Shown here piece after piece: positions 1-6,737 of a stretch of DNA of 8,119 nt. The notes under the pieces are model-generated. The model saw only the letters and a program-made list of their open reading frames with translations, did not search any database and was not told the DNA's origin. This stretch comes from an uncultured Oscillospiraceae bacterium. Lineage in GTDB: Bacteria > Bacillota > Clostridia > Oscillospirales > Ruminococcaceae. The position numbers and the translations under genes are program-made. Position 1 is the stretch's first letter, and every line of letters begins with the position of its first letter. The stretch is from NCBI GenBank assembly GCA_934481385.1, contig CAKSPD010000029.1, positions 1 to 8,119 on the forward strand. Reading direction: 5' to 3'.

Positions 1-2013
1 GCAGGAATTTCGTCCTCTGCTTCACAAAAAGCACTTGACCTCTTTATGAAATGCCGCTATCTTGATGAAAAAACCGGAAGCAGGGGCGTGATCATGGCTA
101 CTGGTACACCACTCAGTAACTCTGTAACCGAATTACATACCATGATGCGTTTTTTGGAATATGACTTTCTGAAAGATCATGGACTTAGTAATTTTGACAA
201 CTGGGTAACCGTGTTCGGGGAACAGAAAACGGAATGGGAACTTGCTCCTGCCGGCAACAAGTTCAAGGAACGCACCCGAATCGCCAACTATACAGGCTTG
301 CCGGAACTGATGAGTATGTTCAAACAGGTTGCCGATGTGCGTACAGCAGATACGCTCGACCTTGCTACACCGGAAATGAAGTATCACATTGAGAACATTG
401 AAGCAACAGAGTTTCAGAAAACGCTTGTACAGGAGTTATCCGACCGTGCTGATGATGTACAAAGCGGAAATATAGATCCGTCCGTGGACAATATGCTCCG
501 TATTACTTCCGACGGCAGAAAGCTGGGGCTTGACCCAAGATTGATCGACCCGTCATTTGAAGATCATCCGGATACAAAGCTGAATCAGTGCGTTAGGAAT
601 GTTATGCAGATTTATCACGATACAGCAGATGAAAAGCTGACGCAGATCATCTTCTGCGACCTCGGCGTTCCAAAGAAAAATTCGCAGTCAACAGATAAAG
701 GAGAAAGCACAGATGAAAGGTCAGCGTCCGAAAGAGAATCTTTAGAGGAGGAATGTGACTTCTGCGTCTACGATGATATTCGTGATAAGCTGATTCAAAA
801 CGGAATAAAGCCGGAAGAAATCGCTTATGTACATGATGCCAAGACCGAACAGCAGAAAGCTGATCTTTTCGACCGTGTGAATAAAGGCGAAGTGAGAGTT
901 CTGCTGGGAAGTACAGGCAAAATGGGTACAGGTACGAACTGTCAGAAAAAGCTGATCGCATTGCATAATCTGGATATTCCATGGCGACCAAGTGATTTAC
1001 AACAGCGAATCGGACGTATTGAACGTCAGGGCAACCAGAACAGCGTGGCTCATGTTTTTAACTATGTGACAAAAGGCAGTTTTGATGCGTATCTCTATCA
1101 GACACTGGAAGCAAAGCAGCGTTTCATCGGACAGATCATGACTTCTAAAACTCCTGCAAGAACTTGTGAGGATGTTGACCAGCAGGCTCTGAACTATTCT
1201 GAAATCAAGGCTCTTTGCACAGGAGATGAGCGTATCAAGGAGAAGATGATGCTGGATAACGAAGTAAAGGAACTGAATCTCCTGAAAGCAGAACATACCA
1301 ATACGGTATTCGATATGCAGCAAACGGTAGCTGTCACTCCTGCAAAAATTGAAAAAGCAGAGAAAAGGCTGGAGAATCTGAAAGCTGACCGTGAAACACT
1401 TCGTCAGCTTCCGATAGACGAAGAAACAAAACTGCCAGTATTCAAAATTACCATTGATGGCACGGAATACACAGACCGCAAAGAAGCTGCACAGGCTCTT
1501 GAAGATACAGTACTGGATTTTGTCAAAAAGAGTTCCGACAGTGAAAAGAAAATCGGTGAATTTCAGGGATTCAAGCTATCCGTCAAGGCAGTGATGTTTG
1601 GCAATGAACCTGACATTTCCATTACCATGAAAGGCAATGCTGAACATAAATGTGCTTTAACAAGCAGCTTTTCTGCCAACCTCAAGCGTATGGAATCTAC
1701 ACTCTACAAAATTGACCAGACGATTAGTGATACACAAAACAGCATCAACAAGCTGAAAATGGATTTGGAAAATGCTGTGCGTATTGTCAGCACACCATTT
1801 CCTCAGCAGGCAGAACTTGAAGAAAAAACAGAACGGCTTACTGCTCTTACCGAAGAACTTAATCAGGCAGCAATGGAAGCCAAGAAAAATGCTCCTGAAA
1901 AACAGCGTACCTGCTATTTTGAAAGGGCTAAGCTGAAAAAGGAAGCCTTTAAGGACAGACAGAAACCATCTAAACGGAAAGAGCAAAGCAAAGATAAGAA
2001 CGAAATAGGATAA
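1..2013 (+). CDS. SNF2-type helicase of a conjugative element (C-terminal part; start lies outside the window)
   Basis: The reading frame is open from base 1, so the ATG at 46 is internal and the true start lies to the left. Helicase motifs are clear. ATGTPLSNS (nt 97-123) is motif III of the first RecA lobe. The second lobe has VLLGSTGKMGTGTN (about nt 898-939), and QQRIGRIERQG (nt 1000-1032) is motif VI with its arginine finger. Next come DPRLIDPSF-like and FCDLGVPKK segments, then two coiled-coil regions (about nt 1250-1400 and 1680-1890) and a basic, lysine-rich tail. This architecture is known from very large proteins of Firmicutes conjugative transposons, which often combine an N-6 adenine methylase with a SNF2/DEAD-like helicase. 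They are thought to act on element DNA in the cytoplasm, but their exact role is not settled. The methylase half, if present, is outside the window. A polar linker of about 27 residues (about nt 685-765) interrupts the second lobe. The gene ends at a strong hairpin. Confidence 0.88.
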   Translation, partial: AGISSSASQKALDLFMKCRYLDEKTGSRGVIMATGTPLSNSVTELHTMMRFLEYDFLKDHGLSNFDNWVTVFGEQKTEWELAPAGNKFKERTRIANYTGLPELMSMFKQVADVRTADTLDLATPEMKYHIENIEATEFQKTLVQELSDRADDVQSGNIDPSVDNMLRITSDGRKLGLDPRLIDPSFEDHPDTKLNQCVRNVMQIYHDTADEKLTQIIFCDLGVPKKNSQSTDKGESTDERSASERESLEEECDFCVYDDIRDKLIQNGIKPEEIAYVHDAKTEQQKADLFDRVNKGEVRVLLGSTGKMGTGTNCQKKLIALHNLDIPWRPSDLQQRIGRIERQGNQNSVAHVFNYVTKGSFDAYLYQTLEAKQRFIGQIMTSKTPARTCEDVDQQALNYSEIKALCTGDERIKEKMMLDNEVKELNLLKAEHTNTVFDMQQTVAVTPAKIEKAEKRLENLKADRETLRQLPIDEETKLPVFKITIDGTEYTDRKEAAQALEDTVLDFVKKSSDSEKKIGEFQGFKLSVKAVMFGNEPDISITMKGNAEHKCALTSSFSANLKRMESTLYKIDQTISDTQNSINKLKMDLENAVRIVSTPFPQQAELEEKTERLTALTEELNQAAMEAKKNAPEKQRTCYFERAKLKKEAFKDRQKPSKRKEQSKDKNEIG

Positions 2014-2014
2014 G

Positions 2015-2050
2015 AAAACAGGCACTTTGTATTTGTAAAGTGCCTGTTTT
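2015..2050. terminator. Bidirectional intrinsic terminator between convergent genes
   Basis: AAAACAGGCACTTT (2015-2028) pairs perfectly with AAAGTGCCTGTTTT (2037-2050): 14 base pairs around an 8-base loop, in which further G-T pairs are possible. On the plus strand the arm ends in a run of five T two bases after the helicase stop region. Read on the minus strand, it ends in TTTTCTTA just after the WYL gene stop. The 40-base gap between the two stop codons is essentially this hairpin, so it should end both transcripts. Confidence 0.9.
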
Positions 2051-2053
2051 TGC

Positions 2054-3037
2054 TTAATGTGCATATTGCAGTATGCAGCTTTTCATGAGAGTTTCTGTAT
2101 ATCGTTCTTTCAGTCTGACCGGACTTAAAATTTCAACTTCTCCGCTAAATGAAAATATCCATGAAAAGAACGGTTGAGGATACTCGGATTTTATCAGGAC
2201 ATGAATGATGAAATGCTTATCAGACTGCTTATCTTTCAGCATGAGAACAGATTTCCCGAATCTGTCGATCACGATATTACAATATTTATTTTCAAGTGGG
2301 AACCGAAGTGTAACATACTCACTTTTTCCACGAAACATAGAAAAAGAAGATTTTACATACTGCTCTAAATCAAGCTTTTCGTTAGGATATTTTCTTACTG
2401 TGTCGATAAGCTCGATGTTCCTCATTCGATCCAGACGAAAATTTGTATATGTATCGGAATGCTCCTCATAATATGAAACAACGTAATATCGTTCATCATT
2501 CATTACTAATGCACACGGTGAGCAAAACTTTCTTTTTCCATGCTGAACCAACTGCTTGTTTATATCATAATCGTAATAATCAAAGCCGATTTGCTGATTG
2601 TTGCGGAAAGCAGAATTTATCATATCAATATTGTCGAAAATCTGCTCATTGTCCGATTTTACACGATTAGTCAACATGATTTTTCTTCTGAGCAATGGAA
2701 TTTCATAGATACTGCACAAACTTTCAAGCAACTTAAATAATGATTCAGATTCTTTAACTGTTAGAAATTGAAAAGAAGCAATTGCATCGGCAAGCATTTT
2801 CAAAATACTGAGTGAGAAAGGACGTGATTTCAAATGATAACCTTTGTTGTGGACGTATTCAATATTCATATCACTCAAAATCAAAGCTTCAATATCGTCT
2901 TTTATGGTTACCTTATGTGCCGGATAGCCACAGGATCTTAAATATTTTTGTATTGTATCCATTGAAACATAGTTATTTTGGTCGGTATATCTGATAAACA
3001 TTTCTCTTAAACAAAGTAGTCTGCATTTTGCATTCAT
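2054..3037 (-). CDS. WYL-domain transcriptional regulator
   Basis: A 327-residue cytoplasmic regulator of the DeoR-like HTH plus WYL type. Residues 5-70 form the winged helix-turn-helix (MDTIQKYLRSCGYPAHKVTIKDDIEAL, then the wing NIEYVHNKGYHL). Residues about 75-130 are a helical linker. Residues about 135-212 are the WYL domain: IGFDYYDYD, a YYVVSYY core in place of the namesake W-Y-L, and FRLDRMRNIEL with the conserved arginines R201 and R204. Residues about 238-322 fit the WCX C-terminal extension. WYL domains are known as ligand sensors, in several cases for nucleic acids or nucleotides; the ligand here is unknown. The start at 3037 is supported by AGAGGTG five bases upstream; an ATG four bases further in is out of frame. 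It lies directly downstream of the ABC operon in the same direction, so it may control that operon, itself or both. Its length is normal for the family. Confidence 0.9.
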   Translation of the reverse strand: MNAKCRLLCLREMFIRYTDQNNYVSMDTIQKYLRSCGYPAHKVTIKDDIEALILSDMNIEYVHNKGYHLKSRPFSLSILKMLADAIASFQFLTVKESESLFKLLESLCSIYEIPLLRRKIMLTNRVKSDNEQIFDNIDMINSAFRNNQQIGFDYYDYDINKQLVQHGKRKFCSPCALVMNDERYYVVSYYEEHSDTYTNFRLDRMRNIELIDTVRKYPNEKLDLEQYVKSSFSMFRGKSEYVTLRFPLENKYCNIVIDRFGKSVLMLKDKQSDKHFIIHVLIKSEYPQPFFSWIFSFSGEVEILSPVRLKERYTETLMKSCILQYAH

Positions 3038-3069
3038 TCTGTCACCTCTTATTTTTCGTTGATATTCTC

Positions 3070-3089
3070 TACCAGAAATTGTTGTGGTA
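3070..3089. promoter_or_regulatory. Candidate operator: 20-bp imperfect inverted repeat upstream of the WYL gene
   Basis: TACCAgAAattgTTgTGGTA has 7 of 10 positions in dyad symmetry (capitals pair). It lies between the hairpin at 3097-3135 and the WYL ribosome binding site, about 33 bases before the start codon. A dimeric HTH regulator could bind here to control its own gene. The role is inferred from position and symmetry alone, and short dyads do occur by chance in AT-rich DNA. Confidence 0.4.
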
Positions 3090-3135
3090 AAAAGAAAGCC
3101 GATGATCTATGAGTTACCTCACAAATTCATCGGCT
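3090..3135 (-). terminator. Intrinsic terminator of the ABC operon, possibly also a WYL leader hairpin
   Basis: On the minus strand AGCCGATGA (3135-3127) pairs with TCATCGGCT (3105-3097), a perfect 9-bp stem. The 21-base interior contains a second short stem, TGAG/CTCA (3110-3113 with 3118-3121). The stem is followed by TTCTTTTT, as expected for a Rho-independent terminator 83 bases after the ATPase stop codon. A good promoter candidate just upstream (3141-3169) would start transcription almost at the base of this hairpin, so it could also act within the WYL leader. Confidence 0.72.
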
Positions 3136-3140
3136 CTGAT

Positions 3141-3169
3141 CTTATACATTTAGCTCGTTAGCAAATCAA
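3141..3169 (-). promoter_or_regulatory. Candidate sigma-A promoter for the WYL gene
   Basis: On the minus strand TTGATT (3169-3164; 4 of 6 consensus) is followed after exactly 17 bases by TATAAG (3146-3141; 5 of 6 consensus). The predicted transcript would start near 3134 and run about 97 bases to the WYL start codon, beginning with the hairpin at 3097-3135. It lies inside the 3' gap of the ABC operon and would let the regulator be expressed independently. AT-rich DNA gives many chance matches, so this is moderate evidence. Confidence 0.45.
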
Positions 3170-3217
3170 AATAAACAATTCTATATAAATCTTATTATCA
3201 TAAATATAACTGTCCAA

Positions 3218-3853
3218 TCAGTTTCTCAATTTTTGCAACTCGCCTTTTTTCAAACAAAATACCTCATCGACCTGTTTTACAAGGTCGTTAGAGTGCGTTA
3301 CAATAATTACGCATTTATTGGTTTCATGGGCACATTTTTTTAGAATGTTTGTAATATCAAGAGCTGTATCTTCGTCCAGATTTCCTGTTGGTTCGTCTGC
3401 AAGGATAACACTTGCATCAGATGCTACTGCACGGGCAATAGCTACTCGCTGCTGTTGTCCTCCAGAAAGCTTTAAAACGTTTCGATTCGATTCTTCCTTT
3501 GTTAGTCCCACACGTTCTAAGATAGGTAATGGTGGCAATTTTGATGTCAAAGCTACGTTTTCAGCCGGTGTCATATAATCAATTAAATTATAACTTTGAA
3601 AAATAAAAGCTACGTTATTTTTGCGATGCCATGCAAGTCCTTTTTCTACAATATCTTCTCCTTGAAATAAAATCTTTCCTTCAGATGGAGTGTCTAATCC
3701 TCCAAGCAGAGATAGCAATGTTGTTTTTCCGCATCCTGACGGACCGAGAATTGCATAGATTTTTCCTAACTCAAATTCAGCAGATATATTTTTAAGGATT
3801 GTCCTACTGCTATTATAAGAATACTTAATATTACACGCTTTCAATATACACAT
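3218..3853 (-). CDS. ABC transporter ATP-binding protein (MacB/LolD/FtsE-like)
   Basis: A 211-residue nucleotide-binding subunit that would dimerise on the inner face of the membrane and power the two FtsX-type permeases encoded just upstream. All core motifs are intact: Walker [10 protein letters not shown] (37-45), Q-loop IFQSYNL with Q86, signature LSGGQQQR (129-136), Walker [10 protein letters not shown] with D153 and E154, D-loop NLDED (158-162), and the H-loop histidine in VTHSND (H187). [14 protein letters not shown] and DEPTGNLD are typical of the MacB/LolD group. It is slightly short: the helical stretch between ENVAL and ILERVGL appears about ten residues shorter than in common relatives. 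The start at 3853 has AAGGAG nine bases upstream, overlapping the stop codon of the preceding permease. Only 13 bases separate the genes, so translation is probably coupled. The substrate cannot be read from the sequence. Related exporters handle antimicrobial peptides, macrolides or lipoproteins, or act as mechanical signal transmitters. Confidence 0.93.
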   Translation of the reverse strand: MCILKACNIKYSYNSSRTILKNISAEFELGKIYAILGPSGCGKTTLLSLLGGLDTPSEGKILFQGEDIVEKGLAWHRKNNVAFIFQSYNLIDYMTPAENVALTSKLPPLPILERVGLTKEESNRNVLKLSGGQQQRVAIARAVASDASVILADEPTGNLDEDTALDITNILKKCAHETNKCVIIVTHSNDLVKQVDEVFCLKKGELQKLRN

Positions 3854-3866
3854 TTAATCATTCTCC

Positions 3867-5168
3867 TTAACTCATTTTTGTAAGAATATCCTTTGGCTTT
3901 GAGCAAACGATACTCCATGATGAAATAATAACTGCTACTGTAATCAATAAAATGCCAATTAGACTCAATGGAAGAAGATATGCTGCATCAATTTGCACAT
4001 CAAGATTCGTTGCTCCTGTAGTGACTTTGGATACTAAAAATATTCCAGCTTTTTTTGATATTAAATTACTAAATGGTACGGATGCCGTAAATGAAATAAT
4101 AGCCACAATAAAAGTTTCCGTAAAAATTTGCAACATGATATTTGCTTTACTTTTTCCGATGGAAAGCAGAATCCCTACCTCTTTTTTCCGTCCTCTAATC
4201 CATATTGTCAAAAGTAGAGCCAAAATAATGATACTGACAATAGAAATGATAAGAATTATTGTATTCATCAACTTTTGCATGGCTTCTAAAGGCGTAGAAA
4301 CAATGTCATATTCATTTGTATCAATACTGAGTTTTAAAGTTTTTCCTTTCAACTCTGGTAAAGCGGAAAGTTTGTCATAAACATTTTGAATACTAACAGG
4401 ATCTTCTACATAGATAGTCAACTGTTGATAACCATTCAACTCATCTTCCCATATTTCAAACATAGTTGCATAGTCTATGTAGCCACAATTAGCAGGAATT
4501 TCATCTACAGTTAGAGCGTTTCCTGAAGTGCCTTCTGTACCATCAAAAATTCCAACAATCTCAAATTCGGATATGGCATCAGCATCTAATGAATACATTT
4601 GAATCTGATTGCCAACAGACAGATTATTATAGTCAGCAAGCTCCTTTGAAATCAAACAAGCGTGTTTGTCATCTGGTGTAATATGTCTGCCATCTGTTAG
4701 CTTATACGTGCCGTTTTGAAATTTAGAACACTTTTCAGATGATAGTGTTGCAGTATAGCTTGATGATTCCCCATACTGTGTATAACTCAAATTAAAAGCA
4801 GCCGGCAAGTATTTAAAGTTTACACCTGCACCGTAATATCCTGCTGTATCTTCTGAATTGTAGTCCACAACACCATCAACTTTTTTGATTGCATCTACAA
4901 TTTTCTGTGTAATCAAATCTCCGTCATATCCGTAAACCGTTCCCCATTCATTTTGCTGACTACTTCCCATGTTTTGATCAGTATCAAGTTCAAGCATGAT
5001 TTTACCACCAATCGCTGTTTGAACATCTGCTGTTGCACCTTTAGCCGCATCACGAACGGCAATGCTTGTAAGAATAAAAGTTGATATAAGCATCAATACC
5101 AGAAATAAAATAACAGTCTTAAACCGTTGTCTGATACAGTACAAACCTGCTCTCTTTATAAAACTCAT
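3867..5168 (-). CDS. FtsX-like ABC transporter permease, second of two
   Basis: A 433-residue membrane protein with the four-helix MacB/FtsX layout. TM1 is at about 18-37 after a basic N-terminus (IKRAGLYCIRQRFKT). An extracytoplasmic MacB-type domain fills about 40-295. TM2 lies at about 301-324, TM3 at 345-370 and TM4 at 397-421. The cytoplasmic segment RGRKKEVGILLSIGKSKANI (325-344) is the coupling region that contacts the ATPase, with the family's E-x-GIL-x-x-G pattern. The protein ends KPKDILTKMS. The outer domain carries cysteines C146, C171 and C228, so a disulfide is possible. It is a diverged paralogue of the preceding gene, with similar ends and an unlike outer domain, and the two probably form a heterodimer. 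The start at 5168 has GGAG nine bases upstream, overlapping the TAG stop of the first permease; the gap is 12 bases. The family assignment is firm, the substrate unknown. Confidence 0.9.
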   Translation of the reverse strand: MSFIKRAGLYCIRQRFKTVILFLVLMLISTFILTSIAVRDAAKGATADVQTAIGGKIMLELDTDQNMGSSQQNEWGTVYGYDGDLITQKIVDAIKKVDGVVDYNSEDTAGYYGAGVNFKYLPAAFNLSYTQYGESSSYTATLSSEKCSKFQNGTYKLTDGRHITPDDKHACLISKELADYNNLSVGNQIQMYSLDADAISEFEIVGIFDGTEGTSGNALTVDEIPANCGYIDYATMFEIWEDELNGYQQLTIYVEDPVSIQNVYDKLSALPELKGKTLKLSIDTNEYDIVSTPLEAMQKLMNTIILIISIVSIIILALLLTIWIRGRKKEVGILLSIGKSKANIMLQIFTETFIVAIISFTASVPFSNLISKKAGIFLVSKVTTGATNLDVQIDAAYLLPLSLIGILLITVAVIISSWSIVCSKPKDILTKMS

Positions 5169-5180
5169 CTTAAAATACTC

Positions 5181-6548
5181 CTAACTCATTTTTGATAAAA
5201 TTTCTTTTGGCTTTAATCGCATAATCATAATTGACGATACAAAAATTGAAATAGCAATTACGATTAATTGACAGAAATAAATAGACAGCAATTTTACAGT
5301 ACTCAGTTTTAGGTAATCTTCAATTTGAATATCGTTTCTTATTCCTGCTGTTATAACTTCATCGTTTAACAGATTCGGGTGTAGTTCGCCAAGCAGATTA
5401 TAACCTAAAAGGCTTGTAACAAATAAAGATGCAATGTAAGATAAAATCAGTGCAATTATCGAAACGGATAATGTCTCTAATAAAAATCCTGCTATGATAT
5501 TTTTCTTGTTAATACCAGCTGCGAGCAAAATGCCTGCCTCTTGCATTCGACTTCGCATACGCATTGTTAACAGCAGCATCAGGAACGCTGTACTGACAAT
5601 TGACACAAAGACAAGTAATATCGTTACAAAATCTCCCAGAGCAGATAATTGGTTGGCAATTTTAGAATACTGAAAATTGTTGGTACGAATAAAGTGAGTT
5701 GTCCAATCAATAGATTCTAATAGTTGAACATTATGAGTAATGCTTTCCAGCTTTTCAGGGTCAGTAATATAAAAATCAACCTCTCCAGTATAAATACCGG
5801 TTTCACTTTCATGCAGCTCATTCAAAACATCAAGACTTGTATAAATCTCATTATCAGCAATACCGGCGGTAGGTTTAATGGATGTATCCTGCACATTCAA
5901 CTTATAGATTCCTGATACCTGAACTTTTACATAAGCGGTTTTAATGGGGATTTCATCAGTATATACTCCATCAGTTTCGCCAAGTTTAGCATGAGTCAAT
6001 GTTAACGTGTCACCAACAGATAGCTGATTGGAACTTGCCAATTGCTCACTGATAACAATTTTTTCTCTATCAGTTTCAGTGATATGTTTTCCTTCTATTA
6101 AAGTAGTTGTTTCATCTGTGAAATTAGGGGCGAGAGCAGAAAATCGCAAAGCCGTCACTTTTCCCATATTGTTTTCAATGGTGTGTTTATCTCCTTGGAT
6201 AAACTGAATTTTGTCACTTTTAGCGAACCCGTAATTGATAGGATTACAATAGTTGATCTCATTTTTTTGCATAATTTCATCTATTTCATTTTCTGTAATA
6301 TGGACATCATTTTCCATGATCTCTGCTTCGCCGTTCCCATTCATTCTCACGCCAGTATTTGCTCTTATATAGAAAGCGGCTCCGAGAGAAGTACGAATAT
6401 CTCTTGACAATTTTCCTGATGCATTCAGTACACTAAAACAAGAAACAAGAAAAACAGCAACTATAAATATCACCAAAAACAGACTAATCGTTTTTCCCTT
6501 TTTGCGTGATATATAAAGCATTGCCCTTTTTGCAAAATTCATCTGCAT
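5181..6548 (-). CDS. FtsX-like ABC transporter permease, first gene of the operon
   Basis: A 455-residue permease of the MacB/FtsX type. TM1 is at about 20-40 after a positively charged N-terminus (KRAMLYISRKKGKT). An extracytoplasmic domain covers about 43-300, TM2 about 306-328, TM3 about 353-380 and TM4 about 418-443. The coupling segment MRSRMQEAGILLAAGINKKNI (331-351) carries the conserved E-x-GIL-x-x-G signature. The C-terminus, LKPKEILSKMS, nearly matches that of the next gene (SKPKDILTKMS). The start at 6548 is preferred because AAGGAG ends seven bases before it; the alternative ATG two codons in is 13 bases away. With two four-helix permeases and a separate ATPase, this is not a BceAB transporter, whose single permease has ten helices. 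No two-component system is visible beside it. It is probably expressed from a promoter in 6549-6650. Confidence 0.9.
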   Translation of the reverse strand: MQMNFAKRAMLYISRKKGKTISLFLVIFIVAVFLVSCFSVLNASGKLSRDIRTSLGAAFYIRANTGVRMNGNGEAEIMENDVHITENEIDEIMQKNEINYCNPINYGFAKSDKIQFIQGDKHTIENNMGKVTALRFSALAPNFTDETTTLIEGKHITETDREKIVISEQLASSNQLSVGDTLTLTHAKLGETDGVYTDEIPIKTAYVKVQVSGIYKLNVQDTSIKPTAGIADNEIYTSLDVLNELHESETGIYTGEVDFYITDPEKLESITHNVQLLESIDWTTHFIRTNNFQYSKIANQLSALGDFVTILLVFVSIVSTAFLMLLLTMRMRSRMQEAGILLAAGINKKNIIAGFLLETLSVSIIALILSYIASLFVTSLLGYNLLGELHPNLLNDEVITAGIRNDIQIEDYLKLSTVKLLSIYFCQLIVIAISIFVSSIMIMRLKPKEILSKMS

Positions 6549-6571
6549 GATTCATCTCCTTTCTGTAATCT

Positions 6572-6630
6572 ATCATACAGAATCTTGATTAGTTTTTGAT
6601 TTGATTTTCATAAGGCTTTGGTTTAATCAA
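6572..6630 (-). promoter_or_regulatory. Probable promoter region of the ABC operon with clustered TTGATT elements
   Basis: On the minus strand TATGAT (6577-6572) matches five of six bases of a -10 box and lies 23 bases before the permease start codon, but the -35 position 17 bases upstream is poor (ATCAAA). Upstream, the plus strand carries TTGATT at 6585-6590, 6596-6601 and 6601-6606, and its inverse AATCAA at 6625-6630. A weak -35 box with repeated elements upstream would fit an activator-dependent promoter. The leader would be short, about 17 bases. The assignment is tentative. Confidence 0.35.
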
Positions 6631-6653
6631 AATAACCAGTTAAAAGGAAGAAG

Positions 6654-6692
6654 GGAAAAAGAAATAGCACTACACCATTTCAGTGCAGTGCC
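6654..6692 (-). terminator. Intrinsic terminator of the KAP-like NTPase gene
   Basis: On the minus strand GCACTGCAC (6691-6683) pairs with GTGTAGTGC (6675-6667), nine pairs with one G-T wobble and a 7-base loop. It is followed by TATTTCTTTTT. It lies about 46 bases after the stop codon at 6738 and separates this gene from the ABC operon, which should therefore have its own promoter. Confidence 0.8.
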
Positions 6693-6701
6693 TGCTTAAT
6701 A

Positions 6702-6718
6702 TTTCATATCATATGAAA
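6702..6718. repeat. Perfect 17-bp palindrome, candidate operator
   Basis: TTTCATAT-C-ATATGAAA is an exact inverted repeat of two 8-base arms around one central base. It has no T-run and sits between the NTPase stop codon and that gene's terminator, so it is not itself a terminator. It lies about 155 bases upstream of the first permease start. Its symmetry and length suit binding by a dimeric regulator; its use is unproven. Confidence 0.45.
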
Positions 6719-6737
6719 GGTTATAATGAATCAAATT

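Noticed and set aside
46..48. ATG at 46 as the helicase start
   Set aside because: The frame is open to base 1, there is no ribosome binding site before it, and it falls within a conserved helicase domain.
647..991. Minus-strand open frames inside the helicase gene (also 133-387, 742-966, 997-1323)
   Set aside because: They are antisense to clear helicase motifs, lack ribosome binding sites and have no recognisable protein features.
1657..2064. Minus-strand frame of 135 codons across the helicase end and terminator
   Set aside because: It is antisense to the coiled coil, and its hydrophobic, Phe-rich look is the usual antisense of Lys/Glu-rich coding DNA. It also overlaps the terminator and the WYL stop.
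2174..2994. Several short plus-strand frames opposite the WYL gene
   Set aside because: They overlap one another in different frames and lie opposite a gene with clear HTH and WYL domains.
3952..4380. Plus-strand frame of 142 codons inside the second permease
   Set aside because: It is antisense to well-defined transmembrane helices of the permease and has no separate support.
3218..6548. BceAB-type bacitracin or lantibiotic resistance transporter
   Set aside because: BceB has ten transmembrane helices in one protein. Here there are two four-helix permeases and no BceRS-like two-component system in the window.
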